From: Gammaproteobacteria bacterium | GTDB lineage: Bacteria; Pseudomonadota; Gammaproteobacteria; SZUA-140 | Length of the DNA: 41,909 nt | Assembly: GCA_026981935.1 (NCBI GenBank) | Contig: JALSIC010000097.1 | Span: forward strand, 1 to 41,909 | Reading direction: 5' to 3' | Shown here: piece by piece, positions 25,176-34,505 of the stretch | Layout of the letters: each line of letters starts with the position of its first letter | How positions within the stretch are numbered: the stretch's first letter is position 1 | The notes under the pieces: generated by a model | The model's input: only the letters and a program-made list of their open reading frames with translations | The model's database searches: none | Told to the model about the DNA's origin: nothing | Program-made: the position numbers and the translations under genes

Positions 25176-26090
25176 ATGGAGAAGGCGTCCATTCAGACAT
25201 TCCAGGGCCTGATTCTGGCTTTGCAGCGTTATTGGGCGGCGCAGGGCTGTGTCCTCCTGCAGCCCTATGACATGGAGGTCGGGGCGGGTACCTTCCATCC
25301 CGCCACGTTCCTGCGTGCCATCGGACCCGAGCCCTGGAGCGCCGTCTATGTCCAGCCCTCGCGGCGGCCCACCGACGGGCGTTATGGAGAGAATCCCAAC
25401 CGCCTGCAGCATTACTACCAGCTCCAGGTGGTGATCAAGCCCTCGCCGCTGGACATACAGGCGCGCTATCTCGGCTCGCTCGAGGCGCTGGGCATCGATC
25501 CCCTCGTGCACGACATCCGTTTCGTCGAGGACAACTGGGAATCGCCTACCCTGGGGGCCTGGGGGCTGGGCTGGGAAGTATGGCTCAACGGCATGGAAGT
25601 GACCCAGTTCACCTATTTCCAGCAGGTGGGGGGGCTGGACTGCCGCCCGGTGACGGGTGAGATCACCTACGGCCTGGAACGCATCGCCATGTATATTCAG
25701 GGCGTGGAGAGCATCTTCGACCTGGTATGGACAGACGGCCCCCTGGGACGGGTGACCTACGGCGATGTGTTTCACCAGAACGAGGTGGAAATGTCGGCCT
25801 ACAATTTCGAGCAGGCCGACGTGCCGGCCCTGTTCCGGTGGTTCGACACCTGCGAGGCGGAGAGCAACAAGCTCATCGCCGCCGGCCTGCCCCTGGCAGC
25901 CTATGAGATGGTGCTCAAGGCATCCCACACCTTCAACCTGCTCGATGCGCGCCACGCCATCAGCGTCACGGAGCGGGCGCGCTACATCGGCCGGGTACGG
26001 GCGCTCGCCCAGGCGGTGGCGCAGGCATATTACCAGCGCCGCGAGGCGCTGGGCTTTCCCCTCTGCGCCCGGGACGGGGAGGCGGACTGA
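25176..26090 (+). CDS. glyQ: Glycine--tRNA ligase alpha subunit
   Basis: A 304-residue class II synthetase subunit that holds the catalytic site for glycine activation in the alpha2-beta2 enzyme. It carries [46 protein letters not shown], the motif-2 region [25 protein letters not shown] (here only in part) and the motif-3 region [14 protein letters not shown]. The stop overlaps the glyS start by one base (TGATG), so the two subunits are made together. Length is normal. Confidence 0.97.
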   Translation: MEKASIQTFQGLILALQRYWAAQGCVLLQPYDMEVGAGTFHPATFLRAIGPEPWSAVYVQPSRRPTDGRYGENPNRLQHYYQLQVVIKPSPLDIQARYLGSLEALGIDPLVHDIRFVEDNWESPTLGAWGLGWEVWLNGMEVTQFTYFQQVGGLDCRPVTGEITYGLERIAMYIQGVESIFDLVWTDGPLGRVTYGDVFHQNEVEMSAYNFEQADVPALFRWFDTCEAESNKLIAAGLPLAAYEMVLKASHTFNLLDARHAISVTERARYIGRVRALAQAVAQAYYQRREALGFPLCARDGEAD

Positions 26091-28180
26091 TGGATCGCCG
26101 TGACCTGCTGCTGGAGATCGGCACCGAGGAACTGCCTCCCAGGAGCCTGCGGCATCTGAGCGAGGCCCTGGCCGCGTCCTTTGGTGCCGGCCTGGACAGG
26201 CTGGGATTGTGCCACGAGGGGATCGTGCCCTATGCCAGTCCACGCCGCCTGGCACTGCGGGTGCGGGCCCTGGAGGCGGTCCGGCGTGGCGGCGAGACGG
26301 TCCGGCGCGGCCCCGCCCTTGCGGCCGCTTTCGACGGTGACGGCATGCCCACGCAGGCCGCGCACGGTTTCGCCCGCTCCTGCGGCGTGGCGGTGGAGGC
26401 GCTGGAGACCCTGCGCAGCGAGAAGGGCGCCTGGCTGGTGTATCGGAGCCGCGAGCCGGACCAGCCCGTCGCGGCACTGCTGCCGGCGCTTGTCACCGAA
26501 TCGCTGGCGGCCCTGCCCATCGGGCGGCGCATGCGCTGGGGCGATCTCGACGAAAGTTTCGTGCGTCCCGTTCACTGGCTGGTCCTGCTGTTCGGCGACG
26601 AGGTCGTGCCCTTGTCGCTGTTCGGCATCGAAGCCGGGCGCGAGACGCGGGGACACCGCTTCCATCATCCCGAGCCCCTGCCCCTCCCCTCACCCGCTGT
26701 CTATGAGGAACGGCTGGCGGTGCAAGGCCGGGTGCTGGCGGACTTCGCGCGGCGCATGGCGGTCGTCCGGGACCAGGTGGAAGAAACGGCCCGTCAGGCC
26801 GGTGGCCGGGCTGTGATCGACGAGGCCCTGCTGGCGGAAGTCACGGGGATGGTGGAGTGGCCGGTGGCCCTGGCGGGGCGTTTCGACGAGCAGTTTCTCG
26901 ACGTGCCGCCCGAGGCCCTCGTCTCCGCCATGAAGGGGCACCAGAAATATTTCCACGTGGTGGACGAGGCAGGGACGCTGCTGCCCGTCTTCGTCGCGGT
27001 GAGCAACATCGAGAGCCTTGAACCGGCGGTGGTGCGGGCAGGCAACGAACGGGTGATCCGCCCGCGCCTGGCCGATGCCGCCTTCTTCTGGAACCAGGAC
27101 CGGCGCCGTACCCTTGCCAGCCGCATCGACGAACTGGACCGGGTCGTCTTCCAGAAGCAGCTGGGTTCGCTTCGCGACAAATGCGAGCGCATCGCGCCCC
27201 TGGCAGTGCAGATCGCCGCGGCGCTGGGCGGCAACAGTACCTGGGCGGAGCGTGCCGCCCTGCTGTCCAAGTGTGATCTGCTCACCGAGATGGTGGGGGA
27301 GTTTCCGGAGCTGCAGGGCATCATGGGGCGCTACTATGCCCGCCACGACGGGGAGCCGGAGGAAGTGGCCGAGGCCCTGGACGAACAGTACATGCCCCGC
27401 CAGGCCGGCGACCGCCTGCCGGCCTCGGTGACGGGACAGGCCCTGGCCGTGGCGGACCGGCTGGACAGTCTCACGGGTATTTTCGGCATCGGACTGGTAC
27501 CCACCGGCGACAAGGATCCCTTTGCCCTGCGCCGCGCGGCCCTGGGCGTGCTGCGCATCCTCATCGAACGGCGCCTGGATCTGGATCTGGTGCCCCTGCT
27601 GGAAGCGGCAGTGGCGGCTTATCGGGTACGCAACGGCCTGCGTTTCGACGCCACGCTCGTGGAGCAGGTCTTCGATTTCATGATGGAGCGCCTGCGGGCC
27701 TATTACCAGGAGCAGGGGATCGGAGCGGCGGTATTCGCCGCGGTGCTGGCGCGCCGTCCGGGGCGTCCCCTGGACTTCGATGCCCGCCTGCGGGCCGTGG
27801 AAGCCTTCCGGCGGCTGCCCGAGGCGGCAAGCCTTGCCGCGGCGCACAAGCGCATCGCCAACATCCTGCGCAAGGCCGGGGGCGGTGTGCCCGACGCGGT
27901 GGACGCGCGCCTGCTGCGCGAGGACGCCGAGCGCGAGCTGGCCGCGGCCTTGTCCCGTCTCGAGGGTGAGGTGGCGCCCCTCCTGGCGGGCCGGGATTAC
28001 ACCGCCGCCCTGACGCGGCTGGCGGCATTGCGCGCGCCGGTGGACCGCTTCTTCGACGAGGTGATGGTGATGGTGGAGGACGCGGCCCTGCGGGCCAACC
28101 GCCTGGCCCTCCTGGATGCCTTGCGCCGGCTGTTTCTGCGGGTGGCGGATCTTTCCCACCTGCCCCAGGCGGGGGGCTGA
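26090..28180 (+). CDS. glyS: Glycine--tRNA ligase beta subunit
   Basis: A 696-residue subunit that binds tRNA-Gly. The N-terminus DLLLEIGTEELPP is characteristic, followed by YASPRRLALRV, RRGPALAAAFD, AMKGHQKYFHV, the HD-domain-like segment CDLLTEMVGEFPELQGIMGRYYA and the C-terminal DALR-type anticodon-binding domain (VDRFFDEVMVMVED). It is coupled to glyQ by overlap, and gmhB follows after 12 bp. Nothing is missing compared with the family. Confidence 0.97.
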   Translation: MDRRDLLLEIGTEELPPRSLRHLSEALAASFGAGLDRLGLCHEGIVPYASPRRLALRVRALEAVRRGGETVRRGPALAAAFDGDGMPTQAAHGFARSCGVAVEALETLRSEKGAWLVYRSREPDQPVAALLPALVTESLAALPIGRRMRWGDLDESFVRPVHWLVLLFGDEVVPLSLFGIEAGRETRGHRFHHPEPLPLPSPAVYEERLAVQGRVLADFARRMAVVRDQVEETARQAGGRAVIDEALLAEVTGMVEWPVALAGRFDEQFLDVPPEALVSAMKGHQKYFHVVDEAGTLLPVFVAVSNIESLEPAVVRAGNERVIRPRLADAAFFWNQDRRRTLASRIDELDRVVFQKQLGSLRDKCERIAPLAVQIAAALGGNSTWAERAALLSKCDLLTEMVGEFPELQGIMGRYYARHDGEPEEVAEALDEQYMPRQAGDRLPASVTGQALAVADRLDSLTGIFGIGLVPTGDKDPFALRRAALGVLRILIERRLDLDLVPLLEAAVAAYRVRNGLRFDATLVEQVFDFMMERLRAYYQEQGIGAAVFAAVLARRPGRPLDFDARLRAVEAFRRLPEAASLAAAHKRIANILRKAGGGVPDAVDARLLREDAERELAAALSRLEGEVAPLLAGRDYTAALTRLAALRAPVDRFFDEVMVMVEDAALRANRLALLDALRRLFLRVADLSHLPQAGG

Positions 28181-28192
28181 CGGGGACGCCCC

Positions 28193-28753
28193 ATGTCGCT
28201 GGTGGTGCTGGGGCGCGACGGTGTCATCAATGCCGTGACCGGGGAGGGCATGGTGACCGATCCCGAGGCGTGGCAGGCACTGCCGGGCAGCCTGCGGGCC
28301 ATTGCGCGCCTTTGTCACGCCCATTACCGGGTCGTGGTCGTCACCAACCAGCCGGGGCTTGCCACGGGCCGCCTCGATCCGGGCATGCTCCAGCGCATCC
28401 ATCACAAGATGCTGCGCGAGGTGGCTGCCGAGGGCGGACACATCGAGGCCGTGCTGTATTGCCCCCACGCGCCCGGTGCGGGTTGCGACTGCCGCAAGCC
28501 GCGCGCCGGCCTGCTGCGTGAGCTGGGAGAACGCCTGGGCTTGTCGCTGCAGGATGTACCCGTGATCGGCGACGACCGGGCCGATGTGGAAATGGCGCGG
28601 GCAGTGGGTGCCCGCCCCGTGCTCGTGCGCACCGGCCGGGGAGAGGCCACCCTGGCCGCCGCTGGCGGGGGGCTGGAGGGTGTCTCCGTGGCAGCCGATC
28701 TGGCCGCTGCCGTGGACGGGTTGCTGGACGGCCGGCTGGAGACGGGGTCATGA
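28193..28753 (+). CDS. GmhB-like HAD phosphatase lacking the nucleophilic Asp
   Basis: A 186-residue HAD-family protein related to D-glycero-D-manno-heptose 1,7-bisphosphate 7-phosphatase (LPS core heptose pathway). Zinc ligands are intact (Cys90, His92, Cys98, Cys100 in YCPHAPGAGCDCRKP), as are motif II VVVTNQPG and motif IV GDDRADVEMARAVGA (Asp127, Asp131). But motif I, normally LDRDGVIN, reads LGRDGVIN: the first Asp, which forms the phospho-aspartate, is Gly7 (codon GGG). The usual D-S after GVIN is also changed to AVTGEG. Either the protein is catalytically dead or it has changed role. Position after glyS and before plsC matches Pseudomonas. It overlaps plsC by four bases. Confidence 0.85.
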   Translation: MSLVVLGRDGVINAVTGEGMVTDPEAWQALPGSLRAIARLCHAHYRVVVVTNQPGLATGRLDPGMLQRIHHKMLREVAAEGGHIEAVLYCPHAPGAGCDCRKPRAGLLRELGERLGLSLQDVPVIGDDRADVEMARAVGARPVLVRTGRGEATLAAAGGGLEGVSVAADLAAAVDGLLDGRLETGS

Positions 28754-29454
28754 TCCTGCTGCGTTCCCTGTTGTTCACCATGGGACAGGTGCTGGCGACG
28801 CTGGTGTTCGCCGTCCTGGCGCTGCTGGTGGCGCCCTTTCCCTTCCGGATACGCTATGCCGTCATCTCCCGCTGGGCGCGCTTCAATCTCTGGTGGCTGA
28901 AATGGAGCTGCGGCCTGGATTACCGCGTCAGCGGAACGGAGCACATCCCGCCGCGCAACGGCATCATCTTCTGCAAGCACCAGTCCGCCTGGGAGACGCT
29001 GGCCCTGCAATGCATCTTCCCTCCCCAGGTATGGGTGCTCAAGCGCGAATTGTTGTGGATTCCCTTCTTCGGTTGGGGCCTGGCCCTGCTGGAGCCCATC
29101 GCCATCGACCGCAGCTCCCCGCGGCGCGCCCTGCGCCAGTTGCTGGAGCAGGGGCGGCAGCGCCTCGAGTCAGGGCGCTGGGTGGTGATCTTCCCCGAGG
29201 GCACCCGGGTGCCGCCGGGGGAACACGCGCCCTTCCAGAGCGGCGGCGCGGTGCTGGCCGCGCGTACCGGCTATCCCGTCGTACCCGTGGCCCACAATGC
29301 CGGGAAATACTGGCCACGGCGCAGCTTCCTCAAATATCCGGGCACCATCGAGGTGGTCATCGGCCCGCCCGTGGAAACACAGGGCAGAACCCCACAGGAA
29401 ATCAACCACGAGGCAGAGGCATGGATCCGGGCACAGATGGAAAGGATTGGATGA
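28750..29454 (+). CDS. 1-acyl-sn-glycerol-3-phosphate acyltransferase (PlsC-like)
   Basis: A 234-residue membrane-bound acyltransferase adding the sn-2 acyl chain to lysophosphatidate. An N-terminal membrane helix (about residues 6-32) is followed by motif I KHQSAWET (His77, with Glu82 in the place of the common Asp, as in the LptA-type subgroup next to glyQS in other gammaproteobacteria), motif II around AIDRSSPRRAL, and motif III IFPEGTR (145-150). VPVAHNAG is motif IV. Its ATG overlaps the end of gmhB (ATGA). Substrate could also be a lysolipid other than LPA. Confidence 0.88.
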   Translation: MILLRSLLFTMGQVLATLVFAVLALLVAPFPFRIRYAVISRWARFNLWWLKWSCGLDYRVSGTEHIPPRNGIIFCKHQSAWETLALQCIFPPQVWVLKRELLWIPFFGWGLALLEPIAIDRSSPRRALRQLLEQGRQRLESGRWVVIFPEGTRVPPGEHAPFQSGGAVLAARTGYPVVPVAHNAGKYWPRRSFLKYPGTIEVVIGPPVETQGRTPQEINHEAEAWIRAQMERIG

Positions 29455-29565
29455 CTCGACAGGCATTTTCCTGCTCGAAGATGATGCAGGGATCGTGGCT
29501 TGAAAGTCTCCCCGGCATGCGTTAGTTTGCTGCGGTAACCACCTACCAACTGCCAGGAGGCCATC

Positions 29566-32500
29566 GTGAACCCGGGAAGGTTCTGCCATCTGTCATTTTT
29601 CAAGCGCCCGTTTTTCCATTTCTTGTTTCTGCTGTTGTTGGCCAGTGCCGGCCATGTCCTGGCTTCCGAGGGCACCTACGAGCACGGTTACCGCGCCGTG
29701 GCGGTGGACGTGGCCGGCAGGCGGGTGGTGGCGTTGCAGGACGAGGCGCCGGTGCTGGAGCTCTTCGATCTCGACAGCCGCGCTCTGATCGCCAGCGTGA
29801 CCCTGCCGGCGCGAGGCACGGACCTGGCCCTGGACGAGGCCGCGGCCCTGGCGGTGGTGAGCCACGACAAGCACGACCGCATTTCCCTCATCGACCTGGC
29901 CGGCGCCACCGTGACCCACACCCTGGCGGTGGGCGAGGACCCCCACGGCGTGGCGGTGGATGTCACGCGCCGCCTGGCGCTGGTGGCCAACGCCCACGAT
30001 GACACGGTGAGCCTGGTGGATCTGAGCCAGCCGGCCGTGATCCAGACCCTGGCAGTGGGCGACAAGCCCCGCCATGTGGCCCTCCATCCCGGCCTGGGCC
30101 TGGCGGTGGTGAGCCACGAGAAGGGCGACAGCCTCAGTTTCATCGACCTGGACCTGCGCGCGGTGACGGCCACGGTGGCGGTGGCGGACAAGCCGGGGGC
30201 GTTGGCCGTGGACAGGATGCGCGACCGGGCGCTGGTGGTGCACGAGAAGGCCGACCTGCTGAGCGTGGTGGACCTGGCAACGGGCGGGATTGTGGCCACG
30301 CTGGACGTAGGGAAGAGCCCCCGGGGCGTGGCGGCCGCCGGCGACCGGGCGGTGGTGGCCAACGAGAAAGACGACAGTCTCCAGCGCATCGATCTCGCCA
30401 CGCTCGAAGTGACGGGCGTGCTGGGCACGGGACGCAATCCTCATGACGTGGCCCTGGCCGGTGATCTGGCGATCGTGGCCAACGAGAAGGCCGATGTGCT
30501 GGACTACCTGGACCTGACGGCGGCGGCCACCCCGGCCCAGGCGGCGGTGGGACGGGATCCCCACGGCGTGGCGGTGCACAGTGGCCTGGACCTGGCGGTG
30601 GTGGCCAACAAGAAGGACGACACCGTGACCCTGCTGGCCCTGCCGGACGGGGCGCCGGTGGCCACGCTGGTGGTAGGGCGCGATCCCTACGGGGCGGTGG
30701 TGCCTGCAGGCCGGGGCGAAGCCCTGGTGACCCTGAAGAAGGACGATGCCCTGGCCATCATCGATCTGGCCGGACCGGCGGTGGCGGCCACTGTCCCCGT
30801 GGGCCGGGCACCCCACGGGGTGGCGGTGGATGCGGCCGGGGGCCGGGCAGCGGTGGCGAACAAGAAGGACGATACGGTCAGCCTGATCGACCTGGCATCA
30901 CGCCAGGTCATCGCCACCCTGGCCACGGGCGAGGAGCCGCGGGACGTGGCCTTCGACCCGGGCAACGGCCAATTGCTGGTGGCGCTGGAAGAGGCGGGCG
31001 TCCTGCAGCGCCTCGATCCGGAGACGGGCACCGTGCTGGCATCGATCCCGGTGGGGGCCAAGCCCCGGGCGGTGGCGGTGCACGGGGGATTGCGCCTGGC
31101 GGCGGTGGTGAACAAGAAGGCCGACAGCCTCACCCTCGTCGACCTGGCGGCGGACAGCGTGCTGGCGACGCTGCCGGTGGGTGAGGACCCGGTGGCGGTG
31201 GCCATCGACGAGGCGGGGCGTCGCGCCCTGGTGGTGAATCATCACGATGACACCGTCACCCGGGTGGACCTGGCGAATCGTGTCGTGACCGCCACCCTGA
31301 CGGTGGGCAAGCACCCCCACGCTGCGGCCTTCACCGCCGACGGCACCCTGGCCGTGGTGAGCCACGAGGAGGGGGACAGCGTCACCCTGCTCCGTTTCGC
31401 CCCCGCCGACACCACGCCGCCGGCGATCACCCTCACCTCGGCGACCCTGACCAACCAGGCGGCCTATACCCTGCGCGGTGTTCTCGACGAGGCGGCGACC
31501 CTGACGGTGAACGGCGCCGCGGTGATCGTGGCGGCGGACCTGCGCTTCCAGCACGACCTGACGCTGAGCGAAGGGGCCAACGTCCTGCAGCTCACCGCCA
31601 CCGACGGGGCGGGCAACGCCACGGTGCTGGACTTCACCGTCACCCTGGACAACACCCCGCCCGCCGCCCCCGACCCGGGGCTGATCCAGATCGGTCCGCC
31701 GGACGCCGCGGGCCAAGTGACCGTGAGCGGCAGCGCCGGTGCCGTGGAGCCCGGCGCTACGGTGACCGTGACCAACCTGCGCACGGGCGAGAGCGTCACG
31801 GTGAGCGCGGAGGCCACAGGCGCCTTCAGCGCCACCCTGGGCGGTCGGAGCGGCGACCGCTACCGGATCGTAGTCGAAGACGCCGCCGGCAACACGGGCG
31901 CGGCCACGGAAGGGGTGGGCCTGCCGCCCGACCCGGCGGCCATCGCCCCCGCCCTGGATCCCACCGTGGCCAGCGACCTCTACAGCGCCACGGCCTTTCT
32001 CTACAGCGGGCCCAATGCCGTGCAGATCGGCGTGGCGCCGGGCACCATCGAGCCCCGCCGGGCGGCGGTGATCCGCGGCCGGGTGCTGGACCGCAACGAT
32101 ATGCCGCTCGCCGGCGTCACCATCACGGTCAAGGATCATCCGGAATACGGTTATACCCTGAGCCGGGCCGACGGCCGGTTCGACCTGGCGGTCAACGGCG
32201 GCGGGATGCTGGTGCTGCATTACGAGAAGCCGGGCCATCTGCCGGTGCAGCGCAGGGTAAACACCCCGTGGCGGGACTACACCTGGGCCGAGGACGTGGT
32301 GCTGATCCCGCTGGATGCCACGGTCACCTCCATCAGCAGCGGCAGCGCGGTGTTCCAGGTGGCGCGGGGCAGCGTGGTGGCGGACGGCGACGGCAGCCGC
32401 CAGGCCACCCTGCTGTTCCCGCCGGGCACCACGGCCGAACTGGTGCTGGCGGACGGCAGCCGCCAGGCGCTGACCCAATGGCACGTGCGGGCCACGGAAT

Positions 32501-34503
32501 ACACCGTGGGAGACAACGGCCCCCAGGCCATGCCCGGGGAACTGCCGCCGGCCAGCGGCTACACCTATGCGGTGGAGCTGTCCGCGGACGAGGCCATCGC
32601 TGCGGGGGCGCGGCGGGTGGCATTCAATCAGCCGGTGATTTTCTATCTGGAGAACTTCCTGGGATTTCCCACAGGCGAGCCCGTACCTACGGGTTGGTAT
32701 GACCTTGAGCGGGCAATATGGATGCCTTCGGACAATGGCCGCGTCATCGAGATCCTGGCCATCGAGGGCGGTCTGGCGGCCCTGGACATCGACGGCGACG
32801 GCACGGCGGACGACGCGCCGGCCCTGGCCGCCCTGGGGATCACGGACGGCGAGCGGGCCGAGCTGGCGGCGTTGTACGTCCCCGGGCAAAGCCTGTGGCG
32901 GGTGCTGGTCACGCATTTCACGCCTTGGGACTGCAATTGGTCCTTTTTCGACGATGTGGAGAAATTGATGCCGCCGGAGACGCCTGCCCAGGCCAAGAGT
33001 CAGAACAATCCTGACACCCCCTGCAGCAAGGCGGGCTGTATCGTGCTGGCCGAGTCCCAGGTGCTGGGTGAGGATTTTCCATTGACAGGCAGTCCCATGA
33101 CGTTGCACTACCGCAGCGACCGCAGCAGGGGGAACAAATCGGATCGTACGATGACCCTTTTTCTGAGCGGCAGCGCTCTCAACGCCACGGTGCAGGAAAT
33201 CGAGTTGTCCATACAGATCGCTGGCAGAACGATCCGACAGACTTTCCCGCCGCTGCCTGATCAGACATTCACCTTTGAGTGGGACGGCCTCGATGCTTAT
33301 GGTCGTTTGTTGCAGGGATCGCACCCTGCCCGGGTGACCGTGCGCTATCAGCTGCAGGTGCCGGTGTATTATTGTCTGAATCAAGGCGGTGAAATACGGC
33401 AAAGATTCGGCCGGCCCTGTTTCCGCAGCGAAAAAAGAATCGCTACACGCTACGTCCCACGCAGCACCCATCGCCACTGGGAAGTCATGCTCCGTGCCTT
33501 CGAGCAGCGCAACCTGGGGTTGGGTGGGTTCAGCCTGAGTGCGCACCATTTCTACGACCCGGTTTCCCGCACGCTGTATCGCGGCGATGGCCGGCGTACC
33601 ACGGCAGCGAATGTGGGGCATATCATCAATGCCGTGGTGGGCGGTGGGGCAGGCCGCGATCTCGTTGCGGCACCGGATGGCAGCCTCTATTACCTCGCGG
33701 GCAATCAGGTGCTTCGCATGAGGCCCGACGGTGTCGTTGAAGTTGTCGCGGGCACCGGTAGTTCGGGCAATGGCGGCGATGGCGGTCCGGCGCTGGCCGC
33801 GCAGCTGAATTCGCCCACCGGCCTGGCCTTGGGGGTGGACGGCAGCCTGTACATCGCCGACAGTGGCAATCACGGGGTACGCAAGGTCAGCCCGGATGGC
33901 GTGATTACCACGGTGGCCGGTACCGGGGTGCTGGGTGACAGCGGCGACGAGGGCCCGGCAGTGAATGCGGGATTACTGTATCTGCAGGATGTGGCCATGG
34001 CGCCGGACGGCAACCTGTACATTGCTACCCTTTACCGCATTCGGCGGGTGGCGCCGGATGGTACCATCACGACTGTGGCGGGAACGGGTACAGGTGGCCA
34101 TTCTGGCGATGGTGGTCCGGCCAACCAGGCTCGCTTGACAATGCCCCGTCATCTGGTGCTCGACGAGCACGGCAATCTGTATTTTACGGACATGAACAAC
34201 CACGTGGTGCGGCGTGTGACACCGGATGGCATCATCACGACGGTGGCAGGTTCCGTATCCCCGCTCACCGGCCCCCAGGCAGGATACAGCGGCGACGGCG
34301 GACCGGCCACGGCGGCGTTGCTGGATACGCCCACTGGGCTTGCCCTGGGGCCGGATGGCAGTCTTTATATTGCGGATCGAGACAATCATCGTATTCGGCG
34401 CATCACCCCGGATGGCATCATCACGACGGTGGCGGGTACCGGCGCATTGGGCAACGGGGGCGATGGCGGACCGGCGCTGCAGGCTTCCATCCAGTCCCCG
34501 GGG
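29566..34503 (+). CDS. Giant secreted Rhs/teneurin-like protein, N-terminal part (before frameshift)
   Basis: About 1,646 residues up to the frameshift; the frame stays open beyond it to 35178, but that extra sequence is not family-like. It has a GTG start with AGGAGG five bases before it. Order of parts: Sec signal peptide (1-33, VLA-SEG); 14 YVTN-type repeats of about 42 residues (40-612; core PHGVAVD...[13 protein letters not shown]), enough for two seven-bladed propellers; two Ig-like domains (about 615-785); a carboxypeptidase-regulatory-like beta domain (about 839-905); an Rhs-type beta-rich middle part; and NHL repeats (about 1345 onward; [29 protein letters not shown]). The sixth NHL blade is cut by the frameshift and completes in the next part. 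Expected to be exported and large; a role in contact-dependent competition or adhesion is inferred from the Rhs end. Confidence 0.88.
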
Positions 34504-34505
34504 GC
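34497..34505 (+). other. Frameshift site in the rhs gene
   Basis: The NHL-repeat frame ends at TCC CCG GGG and the family-like sequence goes on one frame back ([12 protein letters not shown]). One missing G in the C4-G5 stretch, or two extra bases, would restore the frame. The same bases form C CCG GGG, which has the X-XXY-YYZ form of a -1 slippery heptamer in the correct phase. Confidence 0.75.

Noticed and set aside
30898-33873. A 991-codon open frame on the minus strand opposite the rhs gene
   Set aside because: Long only because the plus strand is GC-rich and repetitive; the translation is Arg/His/Gln-rich shadow sequence.
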